A DNA stretch of 64,000 bases from Arenibacter palladensis (lineage in GTDB: Bacteria > Bacteroidota > Bacteroidia > Flavobacteriales > Flavobacteriaceae). Positions 63,225 to 64,000 of this stretch are shown piece after piece. How positions within the stretch are numbered: position 1 is the first letter of the stretch; every line of letters begins with the position of its first letter. A program made the translations under genes and the position numbers. The stretch spans positions 744,001 through 808,000 of the forward strand of contig NZ_FQUX01000001.1 in the NCBI RefSeq assembly GCF_900129275.1. The letters are read 5' to 3'. Under the pieces are notes generated by a model. It was not told the origin of the DNA. It made no database searches and worked only from the letters and a program-made list of their open reading frames with translations.

Positions 63225-64000
63225 ATGTTTAAGAAAATACTTATTGCAAATAGGGGGGAGATAGCGCTACGTATTATTAGGACCTGTAAGGAAATGGGTA
63301 TAAAAACGGTAGCGGTATATTCCAAAGCGGATGAGGAAAGCCTACATGTGCGTTTTGCGGACGAAGCCGTTTGCATAGGTCCTGCCCCAAGTAGCGAATC
63401 CTACCTTAAAATACCAAATATTATTGCAGCGGCCGAAATTACCAATGCCGATGCCATACACCCAGGATATGGATTTCTTTCCGAAAACTCCAAGTTCTCC
63501 AGAATATGCGCCGAGCACGATATAAAATTTATTGGGGCTACAGGCGAACATATAGATAAGATGGGGGACAAGGCCACTGCCAAAGAAACCATGAAAAAGG
63601 CCGGTGTACCTTGTGTACCAGGTTCTGAAGGCTTGTTGAAGGATGTAGAGGATGCCAAAAAAGTGGCCAAGAAAATGGGTTATCCAGTTATGATCAAAGC
63701 TACTGCAGGTGGAGGTGGTAAAGGGATGCGTGCCGTTATGTCCGAGGACAAGATGGAGGAACTCTTTAACAGTGCGGTAAAAGAGGCTACAGCTGCCTTT
63801 GGCAATGGAGGCATGTATATGGAAAAGTTGATCGAGGAACCTCGCCATATAGAAATACAGATAGTTGGTGACCAATATGGAAAGGCCTGTCACCTTTCAG
63901 AAAGGGACTGCTCTATTCAGCGTCGCCATCAAAAGTTGACCGAAGAAACCCCTTCCCCATTTATGACGGACAAGTTGAGGGACGACATGGGGAAAGCGGC
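63225..64000 (+). CDS. accC: Acetyl-CoA carboxylase biotin carboxylase subunit, N-terminal part
   Basis: The first 258 codons are in the window; the rest lies beyond the end. [17 protein letters not shown] is the standard start; [10 protein letters not shown], the Gly-rich ATP loop [12 protein letters not shown] and EEPRHIEIQ identify the ATP-grasp biotin carboxylase. It carboxylates AccB biotin using bicarbonate and ATP. It is the last visible gene of the lipid synthesis cluster. Confidence 0.95.
   Translation, partial: MFKKILIANRGEIALRIIRTCKEMGIKTVAVYSKADEESLHVRFADEAVCIGPAPSSESYLKIPNIIAAAEITNADAIHPGYGFLSENSKFSRICAEHDIKFIGATGEHIDKMGDKATAKETMKKAGVPCVPGSEGLLKDVEDAKKVAKKMGYPVMIKATAGGGGKGMRAVMSEDKMEELFNSAVKEATAAFGNGGMYMEKLIEEPRHIEIQIVGDQYGKACHLSERDCSIQRRHQKLTEETPSPFMTDKLRDDMGKA

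Overview
The window is a 64 kb piece of a Bacteroidota chromosome, most likely a marine member of the Flavobacteriaceae (Maribacter/Arenibacter/Zobellia-like; the genus is a guess). Support comes from two SusC/SusD outer-membrane nutrient import pairs, many lipoproteins with short flavobacterial signal peptides, promoters of the TAnnTTTG type, AT-rich intergenic DNA and the DUF177-rpmF-fabH-accB-accC gene order. No rRNA, tRNA, insertion sequence, prophage or CRISPR array was seen.

Region 1 (1-10 kb): the end of a rhodanese, a small metal-binding HMA protein, a di-heme-type cytochrome/Tll0287-like lipoprotein, a LOG-family hydrolase, a DUF2202 lipoprotein, then a complete RND efflux operon (TolC-like, adaptor, permease) followed by a PII/CutA-like small protein and a DUF2892 membrane protein.

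Region 2 (10-27 kb): a divergently read SusCD pair faces a long plus-strand run: sodium:solute symporter, two tiny membrane proteins, a GH2 glycosidase of the exo-glucosaminidase type, a BNR/Asp-box sialidase-like lipoprotein, a DegT/StrS aminotransferase, a glycerophosphodiesterase, a calcineurin-like phosphoesterase, a Gfo/Idh/MocA dehydrogenase and a HAD phosphatase. This looks like a carbohydrate locus; aminotransferase + dehydrogenase + HAD recalls 3-amino-sugar (kanosamine-type) chemistry.

Region 3 (27.3-35.6 kb): a tandem array of about 357-bp repeats carrying palindromes, a luciferase-like oxidoreductase, a CBM9-like lipoprotein, and four exported enzymes: a sorbosone-dehydrogenase-like protein with cytochrome c domain, an amidohydrolase/deacetylase, a Tat-exported SelA-like PLP lyase and a RidA lipoprotein. 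I propose they form a periplasmic oxidation-deacylation-deamination route for an N-acyl amino sugar or related amine; this is the most unusual system in the window.

Region 4 (35.8-50.4 kb): an AraC-type regulator with an HMA-like N-terminus next to a copper ATPase; then a DUF5690 transporter, a second SusCD pair, an exported alkaline-phosphatase-superfamily phosphodiesterase, a class III PLP enzyme resembling the hydroxy-aminoethylphosphonate ammonia-lyase PbfA, and an exported metallophosphoesterase. This suggests import and breakdown of a phosphorylated or phosphonylated glycan/lipid head group. The SusC gene and the phosphodiesterase share the same promoter-like motif at the same distance from their starts.

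Region 5 (50.5-64 kb): a RelE/ParE-type toxin-antitoxin pair, a large unrecognised Cys-containing protein, an orphan terminator that may end a small RNA, a TauE/SafE permease, a second sodium:solute symporter with an HGSNAT-like acyltransferase, an esterase, a small membrane protein, then housekeeping genes: riboflavin synthase, pdxA, and the DUF177-rpmF-fabH-accB-accC lipid cluster, which runs off the window end.
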